NCBI GenBank assembly: GCA_947258385.1
Contig: CAMYII010000040.1
Coordinates: 154,511 to 218,510 of the forward strand
DNA length: 64,000 nucleotides
Source of the DNA: Acidiferrobacterales bacterium
Lineage (GTDB): Bacteria; Pseudomonadota; Gammaproteobacteria; Acidiferrobacterales; SZUA-150
Direction: 5' to 3'
Position numbers and translations under genes: made by a program. How positions within the stretch are numbered: the first letter of the stretch is position 1; every line of letters starts with the position of its first letter. Below the pieces are notes generated by a model that did no database searches, had not been told where the DNA came from, and worked only from the letters and a program-made list of their open reading frames with translations. Positions 1-9,270 of this stretch are shown one piece after another.

Positions 1-740
1 CAAAGCTGAATCAGGACCGCGCCAAAGATCACCCAACGCCTGTCCATGGTTCTAGTTTTCATTGAATATCCTTTCCTGTTTCCAGTTGACGGCCTTTCTC
101 TTTTATATATTAAGGAAGCTCTGATTAAGTCAAAGCATCCTGCGGTCCAGGGAGGGACCGTGATTTTTCGAACACGTAAGTGTTTGGGCGCGGCCGCTCT
201 CGACCATCCCTGGCCGTCGTGGCATTCGTGCGTCCTGCACAGCAGAGCTGCGCCGCGCCGAAGCAATCTGAATAAGTCCATGGATGGACTTATTCAGAGG
301 TTCCTTAAGTATCGCATAAGACGGCGAAATGACTACCGCAGCTCACATATCTGTCCCGAATGCGCTCTCGCTGTGCTCGGCTTGGTGTCTTGCCCGGTCC
401 ACGGTATCCACGAACACCTCTCTCCGCGCACCGATAGAAACAACCGTTACCGGGACATTGCAAAAATCATGCACGGCCCGCGGGAAGAACCCACAGCCTG
501 CGCATGCCTCGCCGAAAGAGCCTCAGAATTCCGCGACTTACCGATTCCGACAGCGGAAATCAGCTCCCCCATCAAACAGCCCCCGCTATCTTGAGCACCA
601 GCAGTGCACAAGGAGGCATTGCATTGCCCACCACTGGTGCGAACGTGGCCCGGAGGCATCGTGGAAGAAGCCTGCACGGATTGATTTAAAGAGAGGGCCG
701 TAGCGTCAGGAAAAAGAAAACTCAGGATTGAACCCCGCTT
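1..740. other. Gene-poor left margin
   Basis: Apart from the MITE at 114-304 I see no convincing gene. The several open frames here lie on both strands, overlap each other and have no ribosome-binding site or recognisable domain. Confidence 0.5.
114..304. mobile_element. MITE-like element with IS5-type ends
   Basis: A 191-bp non-coding element. Its ends are 18-bp terminal inverted repeats, GGAAGCTCTGATTAAGTC at 114-131 and the complement of GGAACCTCTGAATAAGTC at 287-304, matching at 16 of 18 positions. It is flanked by the direct repeat TTAA at 110-113 and 305-308. The ends and the YTAR-type target are what I associate with IS5-group transposons. There is no transposase reading frame inside, so it would need to be mobilised in trans. 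The right end lies within a larger perfect palindrome at 268-297. Confidence 0.7.
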
Positions 741-751
741 TTATTGGCTGA

Positions 752-1726
752 TCAGAACCACTTTCTCCACTTGAACAACACGAACTGGAGCCCAACCACC
801 AGAACCAGCATCACAATAAAAAGGATAAAGGCATTCTGGTTCTCGGCACCGGGTATGCCGCCAACATTGATGCCAAGCAGCCCGGTGAGAAAACCCAAGG
901 GTAGAAACAGCGCCGCGACGATAGACAGCACGTACATCCGCCGGTCCATCTGCTCGGACAGGCGGCCCATTAGCTCCTCCTGCGTCACCGAAGCCCGTTC
1001 CCGTGCCGCATCCAGGTCCTCGATATAACGGATGTTGCGGTCCGCCGCTTCGCGCAGCCGCATCCGGTCCGCGTCGCTCAACCACGGCAGCCGTTCATTG
1101 ACAAGCCGGGCCAGTGCGTCGCGTTGCGGCGCGAGATAACGCCTCAGCCCAATCGCTTCCCTTCGGACATCCGCGATCTCGGCGCGGAGATAATGGCTTT
1201 GCGCCGTGAGCACGCGGTCCTCGAGCTGGTCCACCTTGTCGTCCACGTCGTCGATCACATCGGACATCTGGCCGACCAGGTGGTCCGCCACCACCGCAAA
1301 ATAGTCCCCGACATCGCGCGGGCCCTTGCCCGCGTCCAGCAGCTCGGCAATATGCCCGGCAGTAAGCAAGCGGCGGCGGCGCGTGCTGATAATACGTTGC
1401 CCATCGGTCCAGATACGCATGGCGACCATGTCTTCCGGATCGGCCTCAGGATTCAGGTTCACCCCTCGCAAGGTCAGCAGCAACCCCTCGTTGAGCAACA
1501 TCGCCCGGGGTCGAGTCTCTTCCGCCGAGAGCGAAGCGCTAACGATTTCGTCGAGCCCGGCCCCCTGTTCCAACCAGCGTTGAGATGCGGCTTGCGTGTA
1601 GTCCAAGTGCACCCACAGCACCCCCCGCTCCGGTTGCCAGGAACGGATCCCGTCCCAGCCGGTACGACTCCCCCCGCCCTTGCCGTCCAAGAGATAGGCA
1701 CTCAACAGACCGTCGTTGGATGACAT
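752..1726 (-). CDS. zntB: ZntB/CorA-family metal ion transporter
   Basis: A 324-residue inner-membrane protein of the CorA/ZntB superfamily of homopentameric divalent-cation channels. The long N-terminal cytoplasmic domain is followed by a charged helical stalk (about 140-250) and two C-terminal membrane helices. The pore signature, GMN in classical CorA, reads GIN in GINVGG at 285-290, which is the ZntB-type variant, and the protein ends in the basic tail KWRKWF. The start is supported by GGAG seven bases upstream. In ZntB proteins the usual substrate is zinc, but the ion cannot be read from this sequence. Monocistronic. Confidence 0.88.
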   Translation of the reverse strand: MSSNDGLLSAYLLDGKGGGSRTGWDGIRSWQPERGVLWVHLDYTQAASQRWLEQGAGLDEIVSASLSAEETRPRAMLLNEGLLLTLRGVNLNPEADPEDMVAMRIWTDGQRIISTRRRRLLTAGHIAELLDAGKGPRDVGDYFAVVADHLVGQMSDVIDDVDDKVDQLEDRVLTAQSHYLRAEIADVRREAIGLRRYLAPQRDALARLVNERLPWLSDADRMRLREAADRNIRYIEDLDAARERASVTQEELMGRLSEQMDRRMYVLSIVAALFLPLGFLTGLLGINVGGIPGAENQNAFILFIVMLVLVVGLQFVLFKWRKWF

Positions 1727-1874
1727 CGGCTAACTCCGTACGCACATGCCGGACGATCCGCCCGGCAACCCTTCGCCTGAGCGAAGAAAAGGATTGAATG
1801 GATCCTGCTAAGGGGATATCTTGCTATGAAACGCGGACGAGGGGCAACCATTCATTGCCAAGTCGTAAAGACCC

Positions 1875-3173
1875 ATGGAGCTGATGACCGAATTCACGGC
1901 CTGGTTGCAGGGCCATGTCACTTATATCCGCTCCCCCGCCTTCTGGCTTCAGATGGCGGTGCTCCTGGTCGCCGCCGGCATTGCCTGGGCCGTTCACCGG
2001 GCCTGGGTGCGACACAGCCTGACTCTGCTCGAAACCCAGGAAAAGCGCTTCAAGCAGCTCGGCCTCAAAACCACCACCCGCATCGTGTTCCCGCTGAGCA
2101 TGCTACTGGTGGTCAGCCTGGTCAGCTCAGCGATGAAGGCCACCGGGCTCGATCATGCACTGCTGCGCCTGGCCATCCCGCTGCTGGTCTCGCTCGCCGC
2201 CATCCGGTTTATCGTTTATGTCCTGCGCAAGGCCTTTCGGCCTTCACCGATGCTCAAGGCCTGGGAAAACGCCATCAGCATCGGCATCTGGGTCGTGGTC
2301 GCCTTGCACCTGCTCGGCTGGCTGTCCGGCCTGCTCAAATATCTCGACGGCCTGTCCTTTATCCTGGGCACGCTACGGGTGTCGCTGCTCTCGGTACTGG
2401 GGCTGATTCTTTCCGTCGGTGTGTTCCTGATCGTCGCCATCTGGGTGGCCGCCTTTGTCGACCGGCGGATCGCCGAGAGCCGCTACATGGACAGGAACAT
2501 GCAGATCATCCTGTCCAAGATCACCAAGCCGGTACTTATCGTCCTGGCCGTGATCATCGCCCTGGATGCGGTCGGTATCGATCTGACGGCCTTCGCCGTG
2601 TTCGGGGGCGCGCTGGGCGTGGGGCTCGGTTTCGGCCTGCAGCGCATCGCCAGCAACTTCATCAGCGGATTTATTCTCATCTTCGACAGATCCATCAAAC
2701 CCGGTGATGTCATCAGCCTGGGTGAGAGCTTCGGCTGGGTGGAGGCGCTGCACGCACGCTATGTGGTCATCCGCGACCGGGACGGGGTAGAGAACCTGAT
2801 CCCCAACGAAAACCTCATCACTTCCCAGGTCATCAACTGGAGCTACAGCGACCGCAACATACGCCTGAAACTGCCCGTACAGATCAGCTACCAGGACGAC
2901 CCGGAAAAAGCGATCGCACTGATGGTCGGGGCAGCCAATGCCAGTCCCAGGGTACTGGCGGACCCCCAACCCGTCGCCCGCTTAATGGAGTTCGGCGACA
3001 GCGGGATCACGCTGGAGCTGCGCATCTGGATCAACGATCCGGAGAACGGCCTCAGTAATGTGAGGACCGATATCTATCTCGCCGTCTGGAAGGCCTTCAA
3101 GCGCGAAGGCATTACCATCCCCTTCCCGCAGCGGGATCTTCACCTGAAGTCGTCCAATATCCCCCTGACGTGA
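1875..3173 (+). CDS. MscS-family mechanosensitive channel
   Basis: A 432-residue small-conductance mechanosensitive channel homologue, larger than E. coli MscS (about 286 residues) because of extra N-terminal membrane helices. Hydrophobic segments fall at about 20-45, 80-110, 130-155 and 170-200. The pore helix is the Gly/Ala-rich stretch GGALGVGLGFGLQ near 243, followed by the conserved beta-domain entry FDRSIKPGDVI near 270. It would release solutes on hypo-osmotic shock. The ATG at 1875 has only a weak ribosome-binding site and the next in-frame ATG is three codons on, so the start could shift by nine bases. Confidence 0.9.
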   Translation: MELMTEFTAWLQGHVTYIRSPAFWLQMAVLLVAAGIAWAVHRAWVRHSLTLLETQEKRFKQLGLKTTTRIVFPLSMLLVVSLVSSAMKATGLDHALLRLAIPLLVSLAAIRFIVYVLRKAFRPSPMLKAWENAISIGIWVVVALHLLGWLSGLLKYLDGLSFILGTLRVSLLSVLGLILSVGVFLIVAIWVAAFVDRRIAESRYMDRNMQIILSKITKPVLIVLAVIIALDAVGIDLTAFAVFGGALGVGLGFGLQRIASNFISGFILIFDRSIKPGDVISLGESFGWVEALHARYVVIRDRDGVENLIPNENLITSQVINWSYSDRNIRLKLPVQISYQDDPEKAIALMVGAANASPRVLADPQPVARLMEFGDSGITLELRIWINDPENGLSNVRTDIYLAVWKAFKREGITIPFPQRDLHLKSSNIPLT

Positions 3174-3183
3174 CGCCTTCGGC

Positions 3184-3222
3184 CTCGTAGAGCCGTGGCC
3201 CGGCCGCGGCTGACGCTTTGAC
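3184..3222 (+). terminator. Possible stem-loop after the MscS gene
   Basis: A GC-rich hairpin built on AGCCGTGG and CCGCGGCT just downstream of the MscS stop codon. There is no clear T-run, so it may be a weak terminator or a stabilising 3' structure. Confidence 0.35.
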
Positions 3223-3289
3223 CCTTTGACTTCGTCGGTTCTGCGCGTATGCTCCTGCCCCCTGTTTTCTGATTCAATCGGAGGAGGTC

Positions 3290-3799
3290 ATGAAAAGACT
3301 GGAACACGCGCTGGAATCGGTTATTTTCAGCAGCCGCTGGCTGCTGGCCCCGTTTTTCGTGGGGCTGATCGTTGCCATCGGAGTCCTCGTGGTGAAGTTT
3401 TTCAAGCAGCTCGCGCTGCTCGTGCCGATGGTGGTCGACGGTTCCGAAAGCGAGATCATCGTGTCTATTCTTAGTCTGGTCGACGCCGCGCTTATCGCCA
3501 GCCTGCTGCTCATCATCACCTTGAGCGGTTATGAAAATTTCGTCTCTAAGATAAACGTCGGCGATCACGAAGATCGTCCGGCGTGGATGGGGAAGGTCGG
3601 CTTCTCGGACTTGAAGATAAAGCTGATCGGCGCGATCGTGGCCATCTCGGCGGTCGAGCTGCTGAAAGCGTTCATCAACGTGCAGCAGCTGACGACCGAG
3701 CAGCTCGCATGGAAGGTCGGCATCCACCTCACCTTCGTCGTATCCGGCGTGCTGTTCGCCCTCACGGACCGCATCGCTGAAAGGAAGGGCGGCCACTGA
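3290..3799 (+). CDS. YqhA/UPF0114-family inner-membrane protein
   Basis: 169 residues, close to the usual length of the UPF0114 (YqhA) family, a conserved inner-membrane family of unknown function. It starts MKRLEHALE and has membrane segments at about 15-40, 55-80, 105-125 and 135-155. The start follows a strong GGAGGAGG ribosome-binding site. It lies 117 bp after the MscS gene with a hairpin between, so it probably has its own promoter. Confidence 0.85.
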   Translation: MKRLEHALESVIFSSRWLLAPFFVGLIVAIGVLVVKFFKQLALLVPMVVDGSESEIIVSILSLVDAALIASLLLIITLSGYENFVSKINVGDHEDRPAWMGKVGFSDLKIKLIGAIVAISAVELLKAFINVQQLTTEQLAWKVGIHLTFVVSGVLFALTDRIAERKGGH

Positions 3800-3806
3800 C
3801 CCGACG

Positions 3807-4778
3807 CTAGGCGCCCACACCCGACACCCAGAACGCATGTTCCTTGTCCAGGAATTCATCGTAGGGGAGGTAATGCGAACCGTCACAGGAAAACGTCAGG
3901 CCGACAATGCCGTTAAAAATATTCAGCGTGCCCGAACGCAGATACAGCATCTCGTCCATGAAACGTAGTTGGCGCAGGCCCTGCAATATGGCGCCTATCC
4001 GGTCCGCCGGCGTCACCGCGTCCTTCGGATAGGACCGGCGGGGATAGGCCAGGCACACATCCGGGTCAATCAATTCCTCGATGTCCAACAGCCGATAGCG
4101 ATAGGGATCGTCGAATGTCCAGATCACCGCGCGGCTGCTGGAGAAATGCAGTATCACATGGAAAACCCCGTGATCCACCATAAGCTCTTCGACCACGCTG
4201 ATCACGGTATCGAGGTGGCGGTCCATCACACTCTCGGCCCGGGTCTGGTGAAACACCGTGCCGCGAATCGACGGATCGCCCTTGATCTGCCGCCAGTAAC
4301 GGGGCTCTTCATAGAGCTCGCGGGTCAAGGGCAGATCCCGCAGGTCGAAATCCGCGCCGACGAATCCCAATGCCTGTCCTTGCGCGTCGCGCACGATCTG
4401 GATGGCGGTCAGCGAGGGGCGCCTCGCCCGCAGACTGATGTAGGCATTGGACAGCAGAAAATCCTTGGAGGGCACCACCTCGCTCATGTAAGGCCGGTCG
4501 GATCGATCGCGCCCAAAATCCTTTTCCATCAGACCTTCGTGACTCACATTATCGCTCACCTGGACCGCATCGGTACCGAGTGCATACAGGAATCTACAAT
4601 AGGGCATTCCGCGCAGGATCTCCGCCAGCGCCGCATTGAGCCTTTCGCGCACACCCCACCCCCTGCTGCATGCCAGCGCCGCCCGCTGCAGCGGCTCGTG
4701 CAACATGCCGGCGAGCTCGTCGCGCTGACGCGCGATGCTGTCCTGAAGCGTATCCTTCGGTGGTTTCATTTGTGTCAT
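3807..4778 (-). CDS. PDC/Cache sensor-domain protein
   Basis: About 323 residues. The central part (about 45-180), with the YMSEVVPSKDFLLS and RPSLTAIQIVRDAQGQ stretches, resembles the PDC/Cache ligand-sensing fold found in receptors. I see no membrane segment and no attached kinase, cyclase or methyl-accepting domain, so this is a stand-alone cytoplasmic sensor-type protein, a type described in sulfur-oxidising Gammaproteobacteria. The ATG at 4778 is preferred over the TTG seven codons upstream; the ATG at 4769 is also possible. It converges with the yqhA-like gene. The ligand and output are unknown. Confidence 0.6.
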   Translation of the reverse strand: MTQMKPPKDTLQDSIARQRDELAGMLHEPLQRAALACSRGWGVRERLNAALAEILRGMPYCRFLYALGTDAVQVSDNVSHEGLMEKDFGRDRSDRPYMSEVVPSKDFLLSNAYISLRARRPSLTAIQIVRDAQGQALGFVGADFDLRDLPLTRELYEEPRYWRQIKGDPSIRGTVFHQTRAESVMDRHLDTVISVVEELMVDHGVFHVILHFSSSRAVIWTFDDPYRYRLLDIEELIDPDVCLAYPRRSYPKDAVTPADRIGAILQGLRQLRFMDEMLYLRSGTLNIFNGIVGLTFSCDGSHYLPYDEFLDKEHAFWVSGVGA

Positions 4779-4975
4779 CCATTTCAAGCCGGAAGACAAT
4801 GCTCCAATCTTACCGGAAACCGTCCGCCCACCCCACTGTTGGCATGGGTGGCCAACTTGGCGCTAAACCGTAGTTCGCCCGGTACAGCGCGCTAATGGCA
4901 TCACTTCCGGCAATCCAGGACGTATCTTCCACGATTTATCAATATTGCTGAAAGAAAGCTCGACGAAGCAAGCGC

Positions 4976-5956
4976 TCACCGAACATCGGCCACAAAGTCC
5001 AGAATGTGACCTCGCACAACCGCTGTTGTGTCGGGTGACAAGACAGCTCCGGCGAGCACGTGCTCCTGTGGATCCTGGACGTTATCGATCACAACGAGGT
5101 GTTTTCGGGCCGAACCGAGTTCACGGTAGCGACGCTTGGTGGCCGCGGTATCCACCACCTGGTCCCGCTCGGAATATATCATTAACACAGGGAGCTGGAT
5201 CTTGCCGAAGTCGGCCTGCCGCACCCGTTCCACCAACTGCATCATTTCACCCAGCGCTTCAATGGGATACCGGGTCGTCCAGTAGCGGGCCTGCAACTCA
5301 TTTACCGGTGTCCAGGCGCGATGGCTTCCGATGACAACACGCGCAATCAACAAGCCAAAGGGCCACGTCAGCAGCTCCGAGCTGCGATCCTTGAGCCCGA
5401 AGTTCGGCGACAACAATACCAACGCCTGAATACGATCGGCGTCTGCACGCGTGACCAGCCATGTACCAAGGGTCGCGCCCGTGGAACTGCCTACCACCAC
5501 GACTCTCTCCCCTAGCCGATGGCCGATGGCGAGCGCCTCTGCCGCGTCGTCCAACCAATCCCGCACGACGGCCTGGCCCATGGCGTCATCGCTCCGACCA
5601 TGTCCCCGGAGGCGAGTGTAGAAAAGATTGGCCCCGAGCTCGGCGGCCAGAGTATCGCAAAGTGGCCGCGTCTCCTGCCGGCTGGCCGAGAATCCGTGCA
5701 AATAAATTACGGCGAGCGGAGTCCGAACACGGTGCGCGGGGTCGGCCCAGATGATTTGTTTTTCCGTTTCCGGGCGCAGGTCGGGAAAACGGGTTTCCGA
5801 CGCCTTAATATAATTATCCAGATCAGCCGGAAGCACAGGCGTGGTGACCGTCCAGTGAGCCTCCGGCCCCGGCCGACCCAGAGCCAGGATCAGCACGGTG
5901 ATCGCGAGGACCACTGCCGCGGAAATAGCTACAAACTTGCTCGTGCGAACCGCCAT
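4976..5956 (-). CDS. Alpha/beta hydrolase, membrane-anchored
   Basis: 326 residues. An N-terminal hydrophobic helix (about 9-27) probably anchors the protein, with the hydrolase domain in the periplasm. The domain has the serine hydrolase (S33/lysophospholipase-like) pattern: oxyanion loop YLHGFSASRQE at 85-95, a tyrosine/arginine strand before GHGRSD, nucleophile elbow GSSTG with Ser158, a putative acid in SERDQVVD and a C-terminal His in QEHVLAG. Substrate unknown. It is a single gene between intergenic spaces. Confidence 0.82.
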   Translation of the reverse strand: MAVRTSKFVAISAAVVLAITVLILALGRPGPEAHWTVTTPVLPADLDNYIKASETRFPDLRPETEKQIIWADPAHRVRTPLAVIYLHGFSASRQETRPLCDTLAAELGANLFYTRLRGHGRSDDAMGQAVVRDWLDDAAEALAIGHRLGERVVVVGSSTGATLGTWLVTRADADRIQALVLLSPNFGLKDRSSELLTWPFGLLIARVVIGSHRAWTPVNELQARYWTTRYPIEALGEMMQLVERVRQADFGKIQLPVLMIYSERDQVVDTAATKRRYRELGSARKHLVVIDNVQDPQEHVLAGAVLSPDTTAVVRGHILDFVADVR

Positions 5957-6075
5957 GTGAATCGCGCCGCTGGATAGTTCCGACAGGCCTATGTTTTTCG
6001 GACAACGGACGTCTGTCTTGCGCCATCAGGAAAACAAACCTCGTCCCGATCGCGCTGCTCCCGGTCCGACCTCGA

Positions 6076-6370
6076 CTACATCGGCTTCAGCGCATCGGCG
6101 CCGCAGAAGCTGCATTCGGGCAGCTTTTCGGTCGCCTCAGGCAGAACGGTCCGTTCACCGCAGGCTCCACACTGGCACATGCCTGCATCAAATTTCTTTG
6201 GTCGCGGCGGCTCCGGAATAGATATCTCAGGGAGGCGGGCCCTCGTAGCTCTGGCCCCCACAACGCGGACAGACCGGCAGCTCGTCGGTGAGCTCGGTCA
6301 CGAACACGGCTTCCCCACACTGGACGCACTCATAGCGTCCTATCGCATACTGGATGACGGGCTTTGTCAT
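6076..6370 (-). pseudogene. Double zinc-ribbon protein, +1 frameshifted
   Basis: Two half-genes that together match the intact double zinc ribbon at 20792-21241. Frame one starts at 6370 behind AGGAGG and encodes 47 residues with CVQC and CPRC, ending in PPP and a TGA at 6229-6227. A +1 shift there opens a second frame to 6076 with the second ribbon (CGAC and CSFC). The shift point is CCC-TGA, a sequence capable of +1 slippage in principle, so programmed recoding, a real mutation or an assembly error are all open. The paralogue reads straight through the equivalent proline-rich linker. Function unknown; such ribbons bind zinc and often contact nucleic acid or protein partners. Confidence 0.7.
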
Positions 6371-6594
6371 GGCACCCTCCTGCTATTATCGCGCCATCCT
6401 TTGCTACGATATCGAAAAATATCACTCTTCTATCACGTTTTCACCCTGAAACCGGCCTGTTTAAGCCCTCTCCCCGCTAATCCGGGCCTCTATTCCGCCT
6501 ATCTGCACTTTCTTGCTATATCAGAGTCAGTATTACGACACTTAGGGCAGAACCAAGCGAATTCAGCGGAACCTGTCCGCGATAAGTCGTAACT

Positions 6595-7176
6595 ATGTTC
6601 GGGGCCCTTCTCTACAAAATACGCGCATGGCGCTATGCCATGCGGTTTTCGCGCTGGTGGATCAACCTGCGGTTTTACTGGTACTCGCACGAAAGGGGTG
6701 GCCTGATCTTTTTCTTGATAGCTTCCCTTGTTATCGGCACGCTTGGTTTCGCGGTGTATTACTCAGTCTCAGAGACCACCCACAACCAGGCACTCACCTG
6801 TCTTGCCCTGAATATTTATCACGAAGCGAGGGGCGAACCCATGGCCGGGCAATACGCGGTCGCTGAAGTCACGATGAACCGCGTTGCATCGAAGCGTTAC
6901 CCGGACACGGTCTGCGAGGTGGTCTACCAGCAGAATTGGGACCGGCTTCGCGGCCGCTATGTCGGTGCGTTCTCCTGGACGGAGCTGGAATCAAAGGCAA
7001 GGTTGAACAAGAAAGCCTGGCGGCGTGCCTCGCAAGCCGCCGAAGCCGTTTACTATGGGCGGGCGGCCCCGACAGTGAGCGGGGCGCTGTTTTATCACGC
7101 CAAATATATCAAACCCAGTTGGGCAAAGCGAAAAAAACCTGTCGCCAGGATCGGTAAGCATATTTTTTATCGATAA
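6595..7176 (+). CDS. SleB-like cell wall hydrolase
   Basis: 193 residues with a basic N-terminus, a single membrane helix (about 36-57) and a C-terminal Hydrolase_2 domain of the SleB/CwlJ type. The family's catalytic glutamate falls in NIYHEARGEP (Glu77), followed by the conserved MNRV block and a late FYHAKYIKPSWA segment typical of the group. These enzymes are lytic peptidoglycan hydrolases; in Gram-negatives they act in envelope turnover rather than germination. The signal-anchor topology would place the catalytic domain in the periplasm. Confidence 0.85.
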   Translation: MFGALLYKIRAWRYAMRFSRWWINLRFYWYSHERGGLIFFLIASLVIGTLGFAVYYSVSETTHNQALTCLALNIYHEARGEPMAGQYAVAEVTMNRVASKRYPDTVCEVVYQQNWDRLRGRYVGAFSWTELESKARLNKKAWRRASQAAEAVYYGRAAPTVSGALFYHAKYIKPSWAKRKKPVARIGKHIFYR

Positions 7177-7316
7177 CCGGGCGGCCTGAAAATTAAAGGC
7201 AATCAGCGGGTGTTTATTTCAAGCTGGCTGGTGGTCGGCAGGCCGCCTTCGGACAAGCTAAGCTTGCCAATAAGAACCCAAGCGAAGCGCGCACGGGCGT
7301 TGAGGGCGGCGATGCG

Positions 7317-8192
7317 GTGATCAAATGGAAACGCGAACCCATCGTGCTTTATCTCGACAGCACGGGTGACAGGCCCCTGCGATTCCGCCGGCCTGCACAG
7401 GCAAAAAAGGCGGTCGTGGCGCTGTGCCAGCACCGGGCCCGCGTAGCGGTCGACTACCAGATGTACAAACCGCCGCTGCGTGATACGCCTACCTATACCC
7501 TGCTCGGTATGCAGGATATCACCAATAGCGCCGTTGTGTTCACGCCAGAGCAATACGGAGCGTGGAAGAAGACCAATCGCCTGTTCGCCATTGGTCTCAT
7601 GGTCTTCTTTTTTGCCGGCGGCGTATATTGCATTTGGGTGGTGAATCGCGTGGTCGAAGCCAATACCGTGGCCGACGAGGTCCGCGCCCTGCGCGGGGGG
7701 TGGTGGAAAGGCCAGTTCATGATCCGCTCCACCGAGCGTCGCCCCGATGCCTGGCTCTACCTCGTGTGGTTTACCGCGCTGACCGTGGTCTTCGGGTACC
7801 ACTACGCCTTCAAGCAGGGGGGCCACTGGCTGCTGCTGCCAATCGGTATCTTTGCGGTCGCCGGGTATGCCTATCTGGTCGAAGTGGTAAACATCAACCG
7901 GCTGTGGTTCCTGGACGGCGAACTGCGTTATGGTACCGGCCCGCTTCCGTGGCTGCGACGCTCGAGCCGCGTTCCCGTGGGCGAGATCGCGCTGATCCTG
8001 GCCAAAGACGAGCGTCAGGTCTCAATGCATGGCCCGTACAACCTCTCCTCCGTCGCCATAGAGCTGATCAACGGGGAAACAATAGATTTGTTTTATGCCC
8101 CAAGCTTCGAACACGCCCAGGCCGTCGCGCATCTGACCAATAAACATCTCGAGGATCTGCGACGTGGTCAGTCACATAGCCACGGGCCTTGA
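7317..8192 (+). CDS. Hypothetical three-helix membrane protein
   Basis: About 291 residues and not recognised. A soluble N-terminal 85 residues, rich in Arg and Lys, precedes three hydrophobic segments (about 90-112, 145-165, 170-192) and a C-terminal cytoplasmic-looking domain of about 95 residues. It ends in a His-rich tail, SHSHGP. The start is uncertain: a GTG at 7317 is used and the frame is open upstream without a good alternative. The soluble-helices-soluble arrangement could suit a membrane-tethered regulatory role, but nothing in the sequence proves this. Confidence 0.6.
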   Translation: MIKWKREPIVLYLDSTGDRPLRFRRPAQAKKAVVALCQHRARVAVDYQMYKPPLRDTPTYTLLGMQDITNSAVVFTPEQYGAWKKTNRLFAIGLMVFFFAGGVYCIWVVNRVVEANTVADEVRALRGGWWKGQFMIRSTERRPDAWLYLVWFTALTVVFGYHYAFKQGGHWLLLPIGIFAVAGYAYLVEVVNINRLWFLDGELRYGTGPLPWLRRSSRVPVGEIALILAKDERQVSMHGPYNLSSVAIELINGETIDLFYAPSFEHAQAVAHLTNKHLEDLRRGQSHSHGP

Positions 8193-8464
8193 AACGCCGC
8201 CGTCCGCCCGGCTCGAGCAGCGCCGGACAAATGAAAGCATCCCATGAATACCGGGGCACTTCGGTCGGACCCTGCCGGCCACGCGGCCCTGATTAACCCC
8301 ACGACACCGAAGGGTGAGCGGATTGAACCTGGCGATTCTTACGCAATTTCCACGGGTTTTGCCGCTTGAAAATACACCCCGCCGCTCCCACGTACGAAGC
8401 GTTTATTTCATCGGGACCCCGAACAGTCTTTCTCCAAGCACGGATAACGAAGGAGGACACAAAC

Positions 8465-8671
8465 ATGTCGGACCAAGCCAATACCCTGACCCTGACACCG
8501 CGCAAATACGGCAAGCTGGGAGTCGTCCACTGCGGTGTGACCCGTGAGGGCTTCATCGCGGTCGGCGGCGACCCGCGGGACATCGCCGATGGCGAGGAGA
8601 TCACGTTCGAGCGGGTGGGCATCAAAGCTAAGCGTAACGGCAGCGAGTACACCTTTACGAAGATAAGTTAG
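8465..8671 (+). CDS. Small hypothetical protein, 68 residues
   Basis: The ATG at 8465 follows a strong GGAGGA ribosome-binding site. The product is compact with alternating hydrophobic and charged residues, VVHCGVTREGFIAVGG and ITFERVGIKAKRNG, suggesting a small all-beta fold. No family recognised. A hairpin at 8694-8716 follows, so it is probably a one-gene transcript. Confidence 0.65.
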   Translation: MSDQANTLTLTPRKYGKLGVVHCGVTREGFIAVGGDPRDIADGEEITFERVGIKAKRNGSEYTFTKIS

Positions 8672-8693
8672 TCGTGCCGACTTTGCGCAACAA

Positions 8694-8716
8694 AGAGGGG
8701 GCTCATGGCCCCCTCT
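8694..8716 (+). terminator. Stem-loop terminator after the 68-residue gene
   Basis: A nine-base perfect stem, AGAGGGGGC with GCCCCCTCT, and a five-base loop, 22 bp after the stop. There is no long T-run, so termination strength is uncertain. Confidence 0.5.
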
Positions 8717-9045
8717 GTCACACCGATCATTTTGCAGCTCGAATCGGGTTCCGCCGCACCAGCCCGAGTATAAACCCCTTGTCACCGTACAGGTATCCAG
8801 GTAAGCCCATCCTATCCACCGTTACTTTTTCATGGATTTGGACAACACCGGGCAGGTGACATCACCGATTCTTTTAGGCAATAATCCTGTGATCCAGATT
8901 CGTACCCTTGCCGGCATTTGTTAGATACACCGTGCAATGCATTAGGCGATCTGACGTTGCCCTGTTTCTGCTTAAATAGGGTCCGAAACCGGCGCGCGAG
9001 GCAGGGGTCAGCCCTCCTTACCCCATCACCGGTATGATGTCGCAT
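8717..9045. other. Intergenic stretch without a visible gene
   Basis: About 330 bases. I see no coding frame with a ribosome-binding site; it presumably carries the promoter of the DUF1858-like gene. Confidence 0.4.
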
Positions 9046-9252
9046 ATGAGAAGAATTACAGCATCCACAACAGTCAGCGAGATCCTGAACGAGCATCCGG
9101 AGCTGACCGATTACCTTATGGAAATCGGGCTGTGCGGCTGCGAGTTCGGGCCTGAGAACACGCTGGGCTGGGAGCTTGACCAGGCGGCGGAAGACAAGGG
9201 CCTGGAACTGCCGGCCCTGCTGAACGAGCTCAACCGTAGGGTACAAAAATAA
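9046..9252 (+). CDS. DUF1858-like protein, copy 1 (with Cys pair)
   Basis: 68 residues from the ATG at 9046, chosen because the two paralogues in this window (21837 and 33044) start at the same point. It has the DUF1858 pattern: ITAST-SEILNEHPELTDYL, then a turn with a cysteine pair (CGC), then a helix ending PALLNELNRR. In this family the Cys region is thought to be redox-active or metal-binding, often fused to or next to redox enzymes. It is the only one of the three copies here to keep more than one cysteine at the turn. Confidence 0.75.
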   Translation: MRRITASTTVSEILNEHPELTDYLMEIGLCGCEFGPENTLGWELDQAAEDKGLELPALLNELNRRVQK

Positions 9253-9270
9253 AAGGCGGCATCCGGTTAT

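Noticed and set aside
1124..1723. Plus-strand ORF opposite zntB
   Set aside because: Antisense of a well-supported transporter gene.
2373..2969. Minus-strand ORF in the MscS gene
   Set aside because: Acidic low-complexity shadow of the MscS coding sequence.
3969..4895. Plus-strand ORF of 308 codons
   Set aside because: Lies opposite the PDC sensor gene, which has a much better domain match.
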